The notes beneath the pieces were generated by a model. It saw only the letters and a program-made list of their open reading frames with translations, was not told where the DNA came from and made no database searches. From contig CAJXOU010000009.1 of assembly GCA_913057645.1 (NCBI GenBank), forward strand, positions 1 through 64,000: DNA of 64,000 nucleotides, in the 5' to 3' direction. Made by a program: the position numbers and the translations under genes. How positions within the stretch are numbered: the first letter of the stretch is position 1; every line of letters starts with the position of its first letter. Shown piece by piece: positions 53,403-63,323 of this stretch. The DNA comes from an uncultured Rhodobiaceae bacterium (GTDB taxonomy: Bacteria > Pseudomonadota > Alphaproteobacteria > Parvibaculales > Parvibaculaceae).

Positions 53403-54277
53403 TGACGAAGGACGCCGCGAGTCCTGACAAGACGATCGCTTTCCAGGGCGAACCGGGAGCCAATTCGCATATCGCATGCCGCGAAGCCTTTCCGGACATG
53501 ACGGATCTGCCCTGTGACACGTTCGAAGACGTGTTTGCGGCGGTAAACGAAGGGCGAGCGCGCCTTGCCATGATCGCGATCGAGAATTCCCTTGCCGGCC
53601 GCGTGGCGGATGTGCACCACCTGATCCCCGGCGCCGGGCTCTATATCGTGGGCGAACATTTCCTGCCCGTGCGCCATCAGCTTCTGGGTCTCAAGGGCTC
53701 CAGGATCGAGGATATCAGGACGGTGCACAGCCATGTGCATGCGCTCGGCCAGTGCCGGCGGGCGATTCGCGAGCTGGGGCTGAAAGCGGTCGTGGCCGCC
53801 GATACGGCTGGCGCCGCTCGTCAGGTTGTTGAGGCGGCTGACAAGACCCGCGCCGCCATCGCATCGAACCTCGCCGCCGATATTTACGGTCTCGATGTCC
53901 TGCGCGCCGACATCGAGGACGAGACGCACAATACGACCCGCTTCCTCGTCATGGCAAAGGAACCGAATGACGCCGAGCCGGAGGAAGAGCCGGTCGTCAC
54001 GAGTTTCATTTTCCGTGTAAGGAACGTTCCGGCCGCTCTCTACAAGGCGCTTGGCGGTTTCGCGACAAACGGCGTCAACATGACCAAGCTTGAAAGCTAT
54101 CAGCTCGAAGGCACCTTCAACGCGAGCCAGTTCTACGCCGATATCGAAGGCCACCCGGCGTCCCGCAATGTGCGCCTCGCGCTGGAGGAGCTGGAGTTCT
54201 TCACGAGCGAGTTGCGCATTCTCGGCGTGTACAAGGCGCATCCCTACCGGGCCGCGCTCGCCGCTGGAAACAGTTAA
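53402..54277 (+). CDS. pheA: Prephenate dehydratase
   Basis: A 291-residue monofunctional enzyme converting prephenate to phenylpyruvate in Phe biosynthesis. The catalytic domain (about residues 10-190) has IAFQGEPGANSH, AMIAIENSLAGRV and the THNTTRFLV motif with the catalytic Thr. The ACT domain (about 200-285) gives feedback control; its usual ESRP motif reads E-S-Y-Q here (TKLESYQL), as I recall from other alphaproteobacterial PheA proteins. No chorismate mutase domain is fused. Confidence 0.95.
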   Translation: MTKDAASPDKTIAFQGEPGANSHIACREAFPDMTDLPCDTFEDVFAAVNEGRARLAMIAIENSLAGRVADVHHLIPGAGLYIVGEHFLPVRHQLLGLKGSRIEDIRTVHSHVHALGQCRRAIRELGLKAVVAADTAGAARQVVEAADKTRAAIASNLAADIYGLDVLRADIEDETHNTTRFLVMAKEPNDAEPEEEPVVTSFIFRVRNVPAALYKALGGFATNGVNMTKLESYQLEGTFNASQFYADIEGHPASRNVRLALEELEFFTSELRILGVYKAHPYRAALAAGNS

Positions 54278-54408
54278 CGGCCGCGCCCCCTTTCTGGTCA
54301 CAAAATTGTCACTTATCCGTCGAAAAACGGTATTATCGGCATGTACTTGCCCGTTCGGCTTTGCCAAACGGCTCCAGTGGGCAATAGGGACTTGTCGAGG
54401 GATAGCGG

Positions 54409-55107
54409 TTGAGTATCGAAAAAGGTCTTTGGGAATCGGATACAGTTCCCGGCTCTCCTGGATTTGATTCCGCGGCATTCGCCCGCGTGCCGGACTTGCG
54501 CCATGCCGGTGACTGGGGCGTCGGCGTAACCATTATGGCTGTGCTGGCGGCGCCCATACTTTGTCTCGGCGACGTCCGCTATTTCGAGGAGAACGCGCTG
54601 ATCGAGCTCACCCAGTGTGCGCTCGCTTGGACGGCGGGGGTCCTCTTCATGGTAGCGGCGATGCGGGCGCCGGACCGGCTGTCGGTCTTGTCGTTGCTGT
54701 GGCTGTCCCTTTTCAGCCTCACCCTGCTGGTGCGCGAGATCGAGTTCGACGGTACCCGCTTCGAACCATGGCTCGACCGCGCAATGGATATGGATCTCGA
54801 CTATGCGGTTCTCGGCATTGTCATGATTGCCCTTTTCCTGCTTTCGCTCGGATATGTCCGCGCCATGGCCCGCGCGACGATCGCCTGGATGTGGAAGGGG
54901 ACAGGCCGCCTGCTGATCTTGGGAACGGTCTTCTATCTGCTCGGCGATGTCGGAGAGAAAGGCCTTCTGTCGGATGACGACGCCTTCAACCGCATCTTCG
55001 AAGAGAGCTTCGAGTTGCTGGGCACGCTTTGCCTCTTCGTTTGCGCGCATGCCACGTTGCGCCGCCGCGCGGCCTTCTCGCCTGCTACTGCTCGGCAAAC
55101 GCCTTGA
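54409..55107 (+). CDS. Multi-pass membrane protein, unknown function
   Basis: A 232-residue protein with about six predicted helices: near 40-58, 66-84, 90-110, 130-150, 162-182 and 200-216. A TTG start at 54409 follows GAGGGA with good spacing. A polar acidic loop near the C-terminus (LSDDDAFNRIFEESFELLG) contains two Glu typical of a family of small bacterial membrane proteins, whose function I do not know. The last bases overlap the 3' end of the convergent nudC gene by 23 bp. Confidence 0.72.
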   Translation: MSIEKGLWESDTVPGSPGFDSAAFARVPDLRHAGDWGVGVTIMAVLAAPILCLGDVRYFEENALIELTQCALAWTAGVLFMVAAMRAPDRLSVLSLLWLSLFSLTLLVREIEFDGTRFEPWLDRAMDMDLDYAVLGIVMIALFLLSLGYVRAMARATIAWMWKGTGRLLILGTVFYLLGDVGEKGLLSDDDAFNRIFEESFELLGTLCLFVCAHATLRRRAAFSPATARQTP

Positions 55108-56026
55108 TGAGCTGATGGGCGATCGCGAAAGGCGGCGGGAACCACACGGTTCCGTCTCCCTTCCCCGCCAGCACGGCCTGCGTCTCCTCGCGCGTAAACC
55201 AGCGCCCCTCGGAAAGCTCGATGCCATCGACCGTGAAGTCTTCCGAATCCGCGATCGCGTGACAGCCGATCATCAGCGATGAAGGGTACGGCCAGGGCTG
55301 CGTCGAATGATAGCTGACGGAGCCGACGCTGAGGCCTGCCTCCTCGTTCAACTCGCGCGCGACCGCTTCCTCGATCGATTCGCCTGGTTCCACGAAGCCA
55401 GCCAGCGCAGAGTGCATGCCCTTCGGCCAGATCTTCTGGCGTCCGAGGAAGCACTTGCCGTCATGGATTGCCAGCATGATGACGACCGGGTCTGTTCGCG
55501 GGAAATGCTCCGCCTTGCAGGAAGGGCACTGGCGCTTGTAGCCCGCCTCTGCCATTTCGCTCCGCTGACCGCAGACCGAGCAGAATCCGTGCCGGTTGTG
55601 CCAGTCGATCATGGATTTCGCCTGCGCCATGATCGCAAGTTCCGTCGGGGTGATCTCGCCCGCCATTGCCACCGCGCGCAAATCCTCGAACGAGCCTAGC
55701 CCCTTCAGGGAGGGATGATTCTCCGGGTCTTTCAGCCCGCTCACATCGGCCGCGAAAAGCGCCTTGCCGCGTTTGTTGATGCCGAGAAAGACGACCGCGC
55801 CGTCTCCCGCCAGCTCAGGGATCAGCGCCGTGCGCATCCAGCCGATATCCTTCCCCTCGCCGGGCCCTGCTTCCGGCAGCACGAAGGGCTGCAGCTTCCA
55901 CATCGGCACGAAGAGGCTTGTCGGGGCCTGAATTTGCTCCTCGATCCAGCCCTTGTCGGTCCGGCGGTAGCTCGCGCGGTCGAGCGGATTGTTGGCGAAA
56001 ATATTGGGATTTTCGGGCAGGGCCAT
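55085..56026 (-). CDS. nudC: NAD(+)/NADH diphosphatase (NudC)
   Basis: A 313-residue Nudix hydrolase that splits NADH to NMNH and AMP and can remove NAD caps from RNA. An N-terminal domain is followed by a zinc ribbon (CSVCGQR and CPSCK near residues 148-168) and the Nudix box GFVEPGESIEEAVARELNEEAG, split as G-x5-E-x7-R-E-L-x2-E-E-x-G near 213-234. SYHSTQPWPYPSSLM after it is the NudC-specific SQPWPxPxS motif. ATG 56026 gives a normal N-terminus. Confidence 0.94.
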   Translation of the reverse strand: MALPENPNIFANNPLDRASYRRTDKGWIEEQIQAPTSLFVPMWKLQPFVLPEAGPGEGKDIGWMRTALIPELAGDGAVVFLGINKRGKALFAADVSGLKDPENHPSLKGLGSFEDLRAVAMAGEITPTELAIMAQAKSMIDWHNRHGFCSVCGQRSEMAEAGYKRQCPSCKAEHFPRTDPVVIMLAIHDGKCFLGRQKIWPKGMHSALAGFVEPGESIEEAVARELNEEAGLSVGSVSYHSTQPWPYPSSLMIGCHAIADSEDFTVDGIELSEGRWFTREETQAVLAGKGDGTVWFPPPFAIAHQLIKAFAEQ

Positions 56027-56131
56027 CGGTGTTTCCGGATTGTTTTGTTGAATGGCGGGGTGGCGCAGACTGGCACAGCCCGCCGAACCGCTCAATCTCT
56101 CTTGGCAGAGGGATGAATCGGTCTCCAAGCC

Positions 56132-56162
56132 TTGCATCGCCCGCCCATTCCCCTGATATAGT
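56132..56162 (+). promoter_or_regulatory. Putative ffs promoter
   Basis: TTGCAT at 56132-56137 precedes GATATAGT at 56155-56162 (17-19 bp spacing depending on the -10 chosen). The predicted start matches the 5' end of the SRP RNA. Confidence 0.55.
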
Positions 56163-56168
56163 TCTCTC

Positions 56169-56262
56169 GGGAGGCTGGCGCGGACGAGTCCCTCGCCAAC
56201 CCGGTCAGATCCGGAAGGAAGCAGCCGTAACGAGTTTCGCTCGGGTCGCTGTCCAGTCTCCC
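56169..56262 (+). ncRNA. ffs: Signal recognition particle RNA (4.5S type)
   Basis: The domain IV core is unmistakable: CCCGGTCAGATCCGGAAGG with the following AAGCAGCCGTAACGAG (about 56199-56234), including the GGAA tetraloop and the asymmetric loop that binds Ffh. The ends GGGAGGCTGG (56169-56178) and CCAGTCTCCC (56253-56262) pair over 10 bp with one G-U. The 94-nt length fits the small bacterial form. It lies just upstream of dnaX. Confidence 0.95.
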
Positions 56263-56318
56263 ACCCGTTTCCAGCCATCCAGGCCTTGCCGGCAACCCTG
56301 AAGGAGCGCGCGATTTCC

Positions 56319-58184
56319 ATGAATGACGGCGTGGAAAATCTCGCTGCCGAGGAAGGCGCTGACGATGAGCATAAGCCGGACCCGGCAACGGAACCCGGCT
56401 TCGATCTCGGCGATGAACCTGCTCCGGCTCGTCCGGCCTCGTCCGGCTATCAGGTTCTGGCCCGCAAGTATCGCCCGACCGTCTTCGAGGACCTGGTCGG
56501 CCAGGAAGCGATGGTCCGCACGCTCCGCAATGCCTTCGACACCGATCGCGTGGCCCATGCCTTCATGCTGACCGGCGTCCGCGGCGTCGGCAAGACGACG
56601 ACGGCCCGCATCCTCGCCCGTGCCTTGAACTACGAAAAGCCGGGCGTCGACCGGCCGACCATCCACATGGATGAACCCGGCGTTCATTGCGAAGCGATCA
56701 TGGAATCGCGCCATGTCGACGTGATGGAGATGGACGCGGCCTCGCGCACCGGTATCGACGATATCCGGGAGATCATCGACAGCGTGCGCTACCTGCCGGT
56801 TTCCGCACGCTACAAGGTCTACATCATCGACGAAGTGCACATGCTCTCCAAGCAGGCCTTCAATGGCCTGCTGAAAACGCTGGAAGAGCCGCCCGCGCAT
56901 GTGAAGTTCATCTTCGCGACGACGGAAATCCGGAAGGTTCCGGTGACGGTACTGTCGCGCTGCCAGCGCTTCGATCTGCGCCGTCTTTCGGTCGAGGAGC
57001 TGACGGGCTTGCTCGGCAGCGTGTCGAGAAAGGAAAATGTCGAGGCGGAAGAGCCCGCGCTCAAGCTCATTGCCCGCGCGGCGGACGGCTCCGCCCGCGA
57101 TGGGCTCTCGCTGCTCGACCGCGCCATCGCGCATGGCACGGACGGCGTCGTGGAAGCCGATGTCCGCGACATGCTGGGCCTCGCCGACCGTGCCCGCATC
57201 TTCGACCTCTTCGACTTGCTGATGAAGGGCGACATCGGCGGCGCGCTGAGCGAGCTGCGCGCGCAATACGATGTCGGCGCGGATCCGGCGGTTGTGCTCT
57301 CCGATCTTGCCGAGCTCACGCACTGGCTGACGCGGCTGAAACTTGTCGATAGCGCAAGCGACGATGTCGCCATGTCCGAAACCGAGCGCCAGCGCGGCAG
57401 CGATATGGCGAAGAACCTGCCGATCCGCGTGCTTTCGCGGACATGGTCGATGCTGCTGAAGGGGCTTGCCGAAGTGCAGGGCGCCGCGCGGCCCATCGCG
57501 GCGGCGGAAATGGTGCTGGTGCGCATCGCTTATGTTGCGGATGGCCCGGCTCCCGAAGAGCTTGTTGAACAACTGAAGAGCGGCGGCAGCGCCGGCCCGG
57601 CGCCATCGCGCGCCACCACGCCTCCGCCGGATGGCCCGCGGGCTCAGCTCCGTTCCGTTTCGTCGGTGCGTTCCGAGCCGCGTCCGGCGCCTGCACGCGC
57701 CGCGCCCGCCATCGTTCTGTCGAGCATCGAGGACGTTCTGTCCCTTCTCGCGGAGCGCCGCGAAGTGAAACTGAAGGGCATCCTGGAAGCGGGCGTCCGC
57801 GTCGTGAGCTTCGAACCTGGCCGCATCGAGATCAGCCCGCTGGAGGGAACGCCAAACGCGGTCGCGAGCGAGCTTTCCGAGGCGCTGTCGAAGGCAACCG
57901 GCGCGCGATGGTTCGTGTCCATTGCGCGAGGGGGCGCCGCGCCAGCGCCGACATTGCGCGAACAGGCGAAGACGCGGGAAGAACAGGCGAAGGAGCGCGC
58001 CCGCAACGACCCGCTTGTAAAGGCCGCGCTCGCCGTTTTCCCCGGCGCCGAAATCGTCGATGTGCGCGAGCCCGGGCTCGTTCTGCCGGAAGGCGAGGAG
58101 TTGATGCCGGCGGATCCCGACGATCCGGGCATCGATCCCGACGCCTTCGCCGCTGATTTCGACAACAGGGAGCCCGACGCGTGA
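56319..58184 (+). CDS. dnaX: DNA polymerase III subunit gamma/tau
   Basis: A 621-residue clamp-loader ATPase. It has an N-terminal extension of about 45 residues, Walker [11 protein letters not shown] near residue 87, Walker [11 protein letters not shown] near 168, and the SRC box LSRCQRF near 212. The Cys4 zinc module normally between Walker A and B is missing; only one Cys remains (VHCEAIM). A proline/alanine linker and tau-type C-terminal region (about 400-621) follow. ATG 56319 with AAGGAG upstream is preferred over TTG 56286. No A-rich slippery heptamer for a gamma frameshift is seen. Confidence 0.95.
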   Translation: MNDGVENLAAEEGADDEHKPDPATEPGFDLGDEPAPARPASSGYQVLARKYRPTVFEDLVGQEAMVRTLRNAFDTDRVAHAFMLTGVRGVGKTTTARILARALNYEKPGVDRPTIHMDEPGVHCEAIMESRHVDVMEMDAASRTGIDDIREIIDSVRYLPVSARYKVYIIDEVHMLSKQAFNGLLKTLEEPPAHVKFIFATTEIRKVPVTVLSRCQRFDLRRLSVEELTGLLGSVSRKENVEAEEPALKLIARAADGSARDGLSLLDRAIAHGTDGVVEADVRDMLGLADRARIFDLFDLLMKGDIGGALSELRAQYDVGADPAVVLSDLAELTHWLTRLKLVDSASDDVAMSETERQRGSDMAKNLPIRVLSRTWSMLLKGLAEVQGAARPIAAAEMVLVRIAYVADGPAPEELVEQLKSGGSAGPAPSRATTPPPDGPRAQLRSVSSVRSEPRPAPARAAPAIVLSSIEDVLSLLAERREVKLKGILEAGVRVVSFEPGRIEISPLEGTPNAVASELSEALSKATGARWFVSIARGGAAPAPTLREQAKTREEQAKERARNDPLVKAALAVFPGAEIVDVREPGLVLPEGEELMPADPDDPGIDPDAFAADFDNREPDA

Positions 58185-58498
58185 AGAACCTCACAGACAT
58201 CATGAAGCAGGCGCAGCAGCTTCAGTCCCGCATGGCCGATCTGCAAACGGAACTCGATGGTGCCGAAGTCGAAGGCCGCGCGGGCGGCGGGCTTGTCTCC
58301 GTCGTCATGTCGGGCAAGGGCGAGGTGAAGAAGGTGTCGATCGACCCCTCCCTGATGAAGGAAGACGAGCGCGAAATCCTCGAGGACCTGATCGTCGCAG
58401 CCTCCGCGGACGCGAAGACGAAAGCCGAGGCCCTTGCGGCGGAGAAGATGAAGTCCATCACCGGCGGCATGACCCTTCCGCCCGGCCTCGGGCTCTGA
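58181..58498 (+). CDS. ybaB: YbaB/EbfC nucleoid-associated protein
   Basis: A 105-residue dimeric DNA-binding protein. [18 protein letters not shown] forms the first helix, [26 protein letters not shown] the beta-hairpin, and [17 protein letters not shown] the second helix, ending in a Gly/Pro-rich tail. GTG start at 58181 overlaps the dnaX stop (GTGA). In other bacteria it is linked to dnaX and recR. Confidence 0.95.
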   Translation: MKNLTDIMKQAQQLQSRMADLQTELDGAEVEGRAGGGLVSVVMSGKGEVKKVSIDPSLMKEDEREILEDLIVAASADAKTKAEALAAEKMKSITGGMTLPPGLGL

Positions 58499-58503
58499 CA
58501 CGC

Positions 58504-59103
58504 ATGGCCGTCACCGGTCCGGAGATCGAGCGCCTGATCGCGCTCCTTGCGAAGCTGCCCGGCCTCGGCCCCCGCTCCGCGCGCCGCGCCGTCCTCCAGC
58601 TCATCAAGAAGAAGGAAACGCTGCTCGCGCCGCTCGCCGCCGCCATGGCCGATGCGGCGGAGAAGGCGCGCATCTGCTCCACCTGTGGCAATGTCGACAC
58701 GCAGGACCCATGCGCGATCTGCACGGATACCGTTCGGGATCCCAATGTCCTCTGCATCGTGGAGGAGGTGGGCGATCTCTGGGCGCTGGAACGCGCCGGT
58801 GCACACAAGGGTCGCTATCACGTGCTCGGCGGCGTGCTCTCGGCGCTCGACGGCGTCGGCCCCGACGATCTCAACATCGGCAGGCTGGTCGAACGGCTGT
58901 CCGGCGGCGAAATCTCCGAAATTGTGCTCGCGATGAACGCCACCGTCGACGGCCAGACGACCGCGCATTACATCACCGATCGCATCTCCGGCCTCGGCAT
59001 CGCCGTCTCCCGGCTCGCGCATGGTGTGCCGGTCGGTGGCGAACTCGACTATCTGGACGACGGCACGCTGGCCGCCGCCATGAAGTCTCGCCGCCCGTTC
59101 TGA
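58504..59103 (+). CDS. recR: Recombination protein RecR
   Basis: A 199-residue ring-forming DNA clamp of the RecFOR gap-repair pathway. It has an N-terminal helix-hairpin-helix ([14 protein letters not shown] near 15-28), a Cys4 zinc finger (ICSTC and DPCAIC near 57-72), a Toprim domain ([17 protein letters not shown] near 82-98) and a Walker-like C-terminus. Length and order are standard. It ends the dnaX-ybaB-recR operon. Confidence 0.96.
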   Translation: MAVTGPEIERLIALLAKLPGLGPRSARRAVLQLIKKKETLLAPLAAAMADAAEKARICSTCGNVDTQDPCAICTDTVRDPNVLCIVEEVGDLWALERAGAHKGRYHVLGGVLSALDGVGPDDLNIGRLVERLSGGEISEIVLAMNATVDGQTTAHYITDRISGLGIAVSRLAHGVPVGGELDYLDDGTLAAAMKSRRPF

Positions 59104-59181
59104 GCGTTTTCAGGTGAAGTGCCTCCTTTGAACAAACGGGGGCGGTTCGCCGTCCGCAAACGCGACAAACAAGACCTGCCC

Positions 59182-60525
59182 CTATTCCTTCTTCGGCCAG
59201 TAGTTCCGCGTCATCGCGAAGACGGCAGGCGAGAGGATCAGAAGCGCGATCAGGTTCGGTATCGCCATCATGGCGTTGAGCGCATCCGCCAGCAGCCAGA
59301 CGAAATCGAGGCTCGTGATCGCACCGATCGGGATCGCCAGAACCCAGACGATGCGATAGGGCACGATCGCCTTGATGCCGAACAGGAACTCCACCGCCCG
59401 CTCGCCGTAGTAGCTCCAGCCGAGCAGCGTGGTGAAGGCGAACAGCGCGAGCGATATGGCGACGATCACGCCGCCATAGGGAAGGGTGCTGTCAAAGGCC
59501 GCGCTCGTCAGCGCGACGCCGTTCGCGCCGCTGGTCCAGAGCCCCGATGTGATGATGACGAGGCCGGTCACGGTGCAGACGACAAGCGTGTCGATGAAGG
59601 TGCCGAGCATGCCGACAAGGCCCTGCTGGATCGGGTCGTCCGTCTTCGCCGCCGCATGGGCGATGGCGGCACTGCCGAGGCCAGCCTCGTTGGAGAAGAT
59701 GCCGCGCGCAAAACCCCAGCGCACCGCCATCATCACCGTTGCCCCGAGGAAGCCGCCCTCCGCCGCTGTCGGCGTGAAGGCCGAGGTGAAGATGAGCGCG
59801 AGCGCATCGGGGATCGCCGCGAAGTTGATTGCAAGGACGATGAGGCCGGCACCCATGTAGAGCACGATCATCGAAGGCACGAGCATGCTCGCCACGTCGG
59901 CGATGCGCTTGATGCCGCCGATCAGCACGAGGCCGACCACGACCATCAGCAGCAGCCCGGTGATCTCGACGGGAATGGCGAAATTCTCGTTCAGTGCGTG
60001 CGCTACGGAGTTTGCCTGCACGCCGTTGCCGATGCCGAAGCCCGCCAGCGCGGTGAAGATTGCAAAGGCGGGCGCGAGCACCAGCGCGACTTTCGGGAAT
60101 TTCGCGCCGACGCCGTTCTTGATGTAGTACATCGGCCCGCCGACGTGATTGCCGAGTTCGTCCACCTCGCGATAGGCGATGGCGCAGACGGCTTCCGAAT
60201 ATTTCGTCGCCATGCCGACAAGGGCGATCACCCACATGTAGAAGAGTGCGCCCGGCCCGCCGAAATAGATGGCGGTAGCGACGCCCGCGATGTTGCCGGT
60301 GCCGACGGTGGCGGAAAGCGCGGTCATCAGCGCCTGGAAGGGAGAGATATCGCCCGCGCCCCTGGAGGGCTGCACGGCGAGCTTGAAAGCTTCGGGCAGC
60401 TTCCGCCAGGGAATGAAGCGCAGGCCCACTGTGAGAAATGCGCCGGTCAGCGCGAGCGCCGCCAGCATCCACGGTCCCCAGAGGTACTCGTCGGCTGTCG
60501 CCACGAAATCGTGAATCGCCTGCAT
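59182..60525 (-). CDS. Sodium:alanine/glycine symporter (AGCS family)
   Basis: A 447-residue inner-membrane carrier coupling Na+ to uptake of small neutral amino acids. It has about ten helices. The family signature is in ATVGTGNIAGVATAIYFGGPGALFYMW near residues 78-104; NEAGLGSAAIAHAAAKT lies near 283. ATG 60525 (MQAIHDF) is chosen; an earlier ATG at 60576 would add a non-conserved basic leader. No riboswitch is seen upstream. Confidence 0.92.
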   Translation of the reverse strand: MQAIHDFVATADEYLWGPWMLAALALTGAFLTVGLRFIPWRKLPEAFKLAVQPSRGAGDISPFQALMTALSATVGTGNIAGVATAIYFGGPGALFYMWVIALVGMATKYSEAVCAIAYREVDELGNHVGGPMYYIKNGVGAKFPKVALVLAPAFAIFTALAGFGIGNGVQANSVAHALNENFAIPVEITGLLLMVVVGLVLIGGIKRIADVASMLVPSMIVLYMGAGLIVLAINFAAIPDALALIFTSAFTPTAAEGGFLGATVMMAVRWGFARGIFSNEAGLGSAAIAHAAAKTDDPIQQGLVGMLGTFIDTLVVCTVTGLVIITSGLWTSGANGVALTSAAFDSTLPYGGVIVAISLALFAFTTLLGWSYYGERAVEFLFGIKAIVPYRIVWVLAIPIGAITSLDFVWLLADALNAMMAIPNLIALLILSPAVFAMTRNYWPKKE

Positions 60526-60655
60526 GCTGCTGCCCCGTTTTGCCGGTGCCGCTCCCCGCGGCGCCGCTATCCCCATAAGACGGGGCCGAGCCTAGCAAAG
60601 AAAACGCGCACGGCGACCGCTTTTTTGGCGAATTGTCCTTGGCCAGAGAGTGAAA

Positions 60656-61759
60656 TCAGCCGGTCAGGAGATCGCGCTTGGGCGCGGGCGGGTCGAGCGC
60701 GTCTGCGGCGCCATCGTCCCCGACTTCCACTTCACGGATTTTCTCGCCGCGCCGCGAAATCGCGTCGGTGGATTTCGTGATCTCCACGATGTCTTTCTCT
60801 GCCTGCTCGAAGTGCCGCTGGAGATTGCCGACGCGCCCGTTGAGCCGGCCGACATCTTCCATCAGCAGGCCGACATATTTCTGTATGACGCCCGCCTGCT
60901 TGCGCATCTCGACATCCTTCAGCACCGCGCGCACGGTGTTGAGCGTCGCCATCAGCGTGGTCGGCGAAACGATCCAGACGCGCGCCTGATAGGATTTCGT
61001 GACGACATCGCCGAAATTCGCGTGGAGTTCGGCATAGACCGCTTCCGAAGGCATGAACATCAGCGCCGATTCCGCCGTCTCGCCCGGTACGATATATCGC
61101 TCGGCGATGTCGGCGACATGCTTGGAAATATCCGTCCTGAATTGCCGCGCGGCGACGGTCCTCTCGGTTTCGTCCTTCGCGTTCCGGAGCGCGTGATAGG
61201 CGTCGAGCGCGAACTTGGCGTCGATCACGATGGAGCCCGGCGGGTTCGGCAGGTGGATCAGGCAGTCTGCGCGCTTGCCGTTGCCGAGCGTCGCCTGAAA
61301 GGCATAGGCCGAGGGTGGCAGCGCATTGGTCACGATGTCCTGAAGCTGCACCTCGCCGAAGGCGCCGCGCGCTTGCCGGTTCGCGAGAATGTCCTGCAGC
61401 CCGACCACCTGCCCGGAAAGCTGCGTGATGTTCTTCTGCGCTTCGTCGATGACGCTGAGTCGCGTCGTCAGCGTCCCCAGCGTTTCGGCGGTCTTCTGTG
61501 CATTGGCTTCGAGGCTCTGCCCCATTCTCTGGCTGACATTCTCCAGCCGCTCGTTCAGCGTCTGCGTCAGCTCGACCCGGGTCTGCGTCTGTGTCTCGGC
61601 CATGGCGGCGATCCGGCCCATCAGCTCCGTCTGCTGCCGGGCAAGTGCCGCCACCTGCTCTTCTGCGCCGCCTTGCCGCCCGCGCAGCAGGAAGACCAGG
61701 AGCGCGCCGATGGCCGCCGCCGCAAGCGCCACGATGATGGTTATGAGAGTTTCACTCAT
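60656..61759 (-). CDS. rmuC: DNA recombination protein RmuC homologue
   Basis: A 367-residue protein. It has an N-terminal membrane helix (LITIIVALAAAAIGALLVFLL), a coiled coil at about 32-120, and the RmuC nuclease-like domain with RGAFGEVQLQDIVTNALP near 128, RADCLIHLP, IVIDAKFALDAY near 185, and FMPSEAVYAEL near 240. RmuC limits DNA inversion at short inverted repeats in Escherichia coli. It diverges from def. Confidence 0.92.
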   Translation of the reverse strand: MSETLITIIVALAAAAIGALLVFLLRGRQGGAEEQVAALARQQTELMGRIAAMAETQTQTRVELTQTLNERLENVSQRMGQSLEANAQKTAETLGTLTTRLSVIDEAQKNITQLSGQVVGLQDILANRQARGAFGEVQLQDIVTNALPPSAYAFQATLGNGKRADCLIHLPNPPGSIVIDAKFALDAYHALRNAKDETERTVAARQFRTDISKHVADIAERYIVPGETAESALMFMPSEAVYAELHANFGDVVTKSYQARVWIVSPTTLMATLNTVRAVLKDVEMRKQAGVIQKYVGLLMEDVGRLNGRVGNLQRHFEQAEKDIVEITKSTDAISRRGEKIREVEVGDDGAADALDPPAPKRDLLTG

Positions 61760-61863
61760 CTTTTTCTCCCGTTGAAACAGGACTATAGCCGATTCCCGGC
61801 TCTTTCGGCCTCCCGGCTGGCTGCGGCTTGACCGGGCGCGGCCCCGGGCTTATCTCAAGGCAC

Positions 61864-62385
61864 ATGGCCATACGCGAAATCATCACCGCGCCGGACCCCC
61901 GGCTGAAACAGGTCTCGACGCCCGTCGAACGGGTGGACGATGAGCTGCGCGCTCTGATGGACGACATGCTGGAGACCATGTACGACGCGCCGGGCATCGG
62001 CCTGGCGGCCGTTCAGGTCGGCGTGCCGAAGCAGGTCATCGTCATGGACCTCGCCCGCGAGGGTGAAGAGCCCGAGCCGCGCTATTTCATCAATCCGGAG
62101 ATTCTCTCGACCTCGGACGATCTCGCCGTCTACGAGGAGGGTTGCCTCTCCGTGCCCGACTTCTACGAAGAGGTCGAGCGCCCCGCCCGTTGCCGTGTGC
62201 GCTATCTCGACTACCAGGGCGAGATTCGCGAGGAGGAATGCGACGAGATGCTCGCCACCTGTCTCCAGCACGAGATGGACCATCTGAAGGGCATCCTCTT
62301 CATCGACCATCTCTCGCGCGTGAAGCGCGACATGATGCTGAAGAAGCTCATGAAGCAGAAGAAACTCCAGAAGGAACCGGCTTGA
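61864..62385 (+). CDS. def: Peptide deformylase
   Basis: A 173-residue metalloenzyme removing the formyl group from nascent N-termini. All three motifs are present: [10 protein letters not shown] near residue 45, EGCLSVP near 90 with the metal Cys, and HEMDHLKG near 137 with the two metal His and catalytic Glu. ATG 61864 gives the usual MAIREI start. The stop overlaps the fmt TTG by 3 bases. Confidence 0.96.
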   Translation: MAIREIITAPDPRLKQVSTPVERVDDELRALMDDMLETMYDAPGIGLAAVQVGVPKQVIVMDLAREGEEPEPRYFINPEILSTSDDLAVYEEGCLSVPDFYEEVERPARCRVRYLDYQGEIREEECDEMLATCLQHEMDHLKGILFIDHLSRVKRDMMLKKLMKQKKLQKEPA

Positions 62386-63323
62386 GCACCTTGAAGCTCG
62401 CCTTCATGGGAACGCCGGACTTCTCCGTTCCCGTCCTCGCCGAAATTCTCGCCGCCGGCCATGATGTCGTCGCCGTCTATTCCCAGCCGCCCCGCAAGGC
62501 TGGCCGAGGCATGGCCGAGCAGCCCTCACCCGTTCACCGTTTTGCCGAAGAACATGGCATCCCTGTCTTCACGCCCGTCTCGCTCAAGGGCGAGGCCGAA
62601 CAGGAAGCCTTCGCGAGCCTCGACCTCGACGCCGCCATCGTCGTCGCCTACGGCCTCTTGCTGCCTAAGCCGGTGCTCGACGCGCCGTGTCTCGGCTGCC
62701 TCAATCTCCATGCCTCGCTCCTGCCGCGTTGGCGCGGCGCCGCGCCCATCCAGCGCGCCATCATGGCGGGCGACAGGGAAACCGGCGTCATGGTGATGCA
62801 GATGGAAGAGGGGCTCGATATCGGCCCCGTTCTTCTCGCCGAGCGTGTCGCCATCGTGCCGGACGACACGGCGGGCGCATTGCATGACCGCCTCTCCCAT
62901 ATCGGTGCGTCTCTCATGGTCCGCGCGCTCGCCGCGCTTTCGCGTGGCGGCCTCCAGCCGACGCCGCAGCCCGAAGAAGGCGTCACCTACGCGAAGAAGA
63001 TCGAGAAGGCGGAAGCCCGCATCGACTGGTCGCGCCCCGCGAAGGAAGTGGATTGCCACATCCGCGGCCTCACGCCCTTTCCCGGCGCCTTCTTCGAAGC
63101 CGGAGAGGGCAGGAACGTAACGCGCATCAAGGTGCTGCGCGCCAAGCCTGTGCCGAAATCGGGCAAGCCCGGCGAAGTGCTTTCCGCGCTCGACACCATT
63201 GTCGTCGCCTGCGGCGAGGGCGCTCTCGAAATTTCCGAGCTGCAGCGCGCCGGCAAGTCGCCCATGTTTGCACGCGATTTCCTGCGCGGTTTCCCGCTTG
63301 CGGCGGGCGAGGTTCTCGGCTGA
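62382..63323 (+). CDS. fmt: Methionyl-tRNA formyltransferase
   Basis: A 313-residue enzyme that formylates initiator Met-tRNA from 10-formyl-THF. [15 protein letters not shown] opens the formyltransferase domain, the catalytic region [20 protein letters not shown] lies near residue 108, and the C-terminal OB domain from about 205. The TTG start at 62382 has AAGGA 7 nt upstream and overlaps the def stop (TTGA). Paired with def as is usual. Confidence 0.95.
   Translation: MSTLKLAFMGTPDFSVPVLAEILAAGHDVVAVYSQPPRKAGRGMAEQPSPVHRFAEEHGIPVFTPVSLKGEAEQEAFASLDLDAAIVVAYGLLLPKPVLDAPCLGCLNLHASLLPRWRGAAPIQRAIMAGDRETGVMVMQMEEGLDIGPVLLAERVAIVPDDTAGALHDRLSHIGASLMVRALAALSRGGLQPTPQPEEGVTYAKKIEKAEARIDWSRPAKEVDCHIRGLTPFPGAFFEAGEGRNVTRIKVLRAKPVPKSGKPGEVLSALDTIVVACGEGALEISELQRAGKSPMFARDFLRGFPLAAGEVLG

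Noticed and set aside
56319-58184. Programmed frameshift for a gamma form of DnaX
   Set aside because: No A-AAA-AAG-type slippery heptamer was found in the gene.
60526-60655. Glycine riboswitch before the AGCS symporter
   Set aside because: The leader shows none of the conserved glycine-riboswitch core elements.
59119-60780. Long plus-strand frame over the AGCS symporter
   Set aside because: Arg/His/Asp-rich shadow of a clear membrane-protein gene on the other strand.
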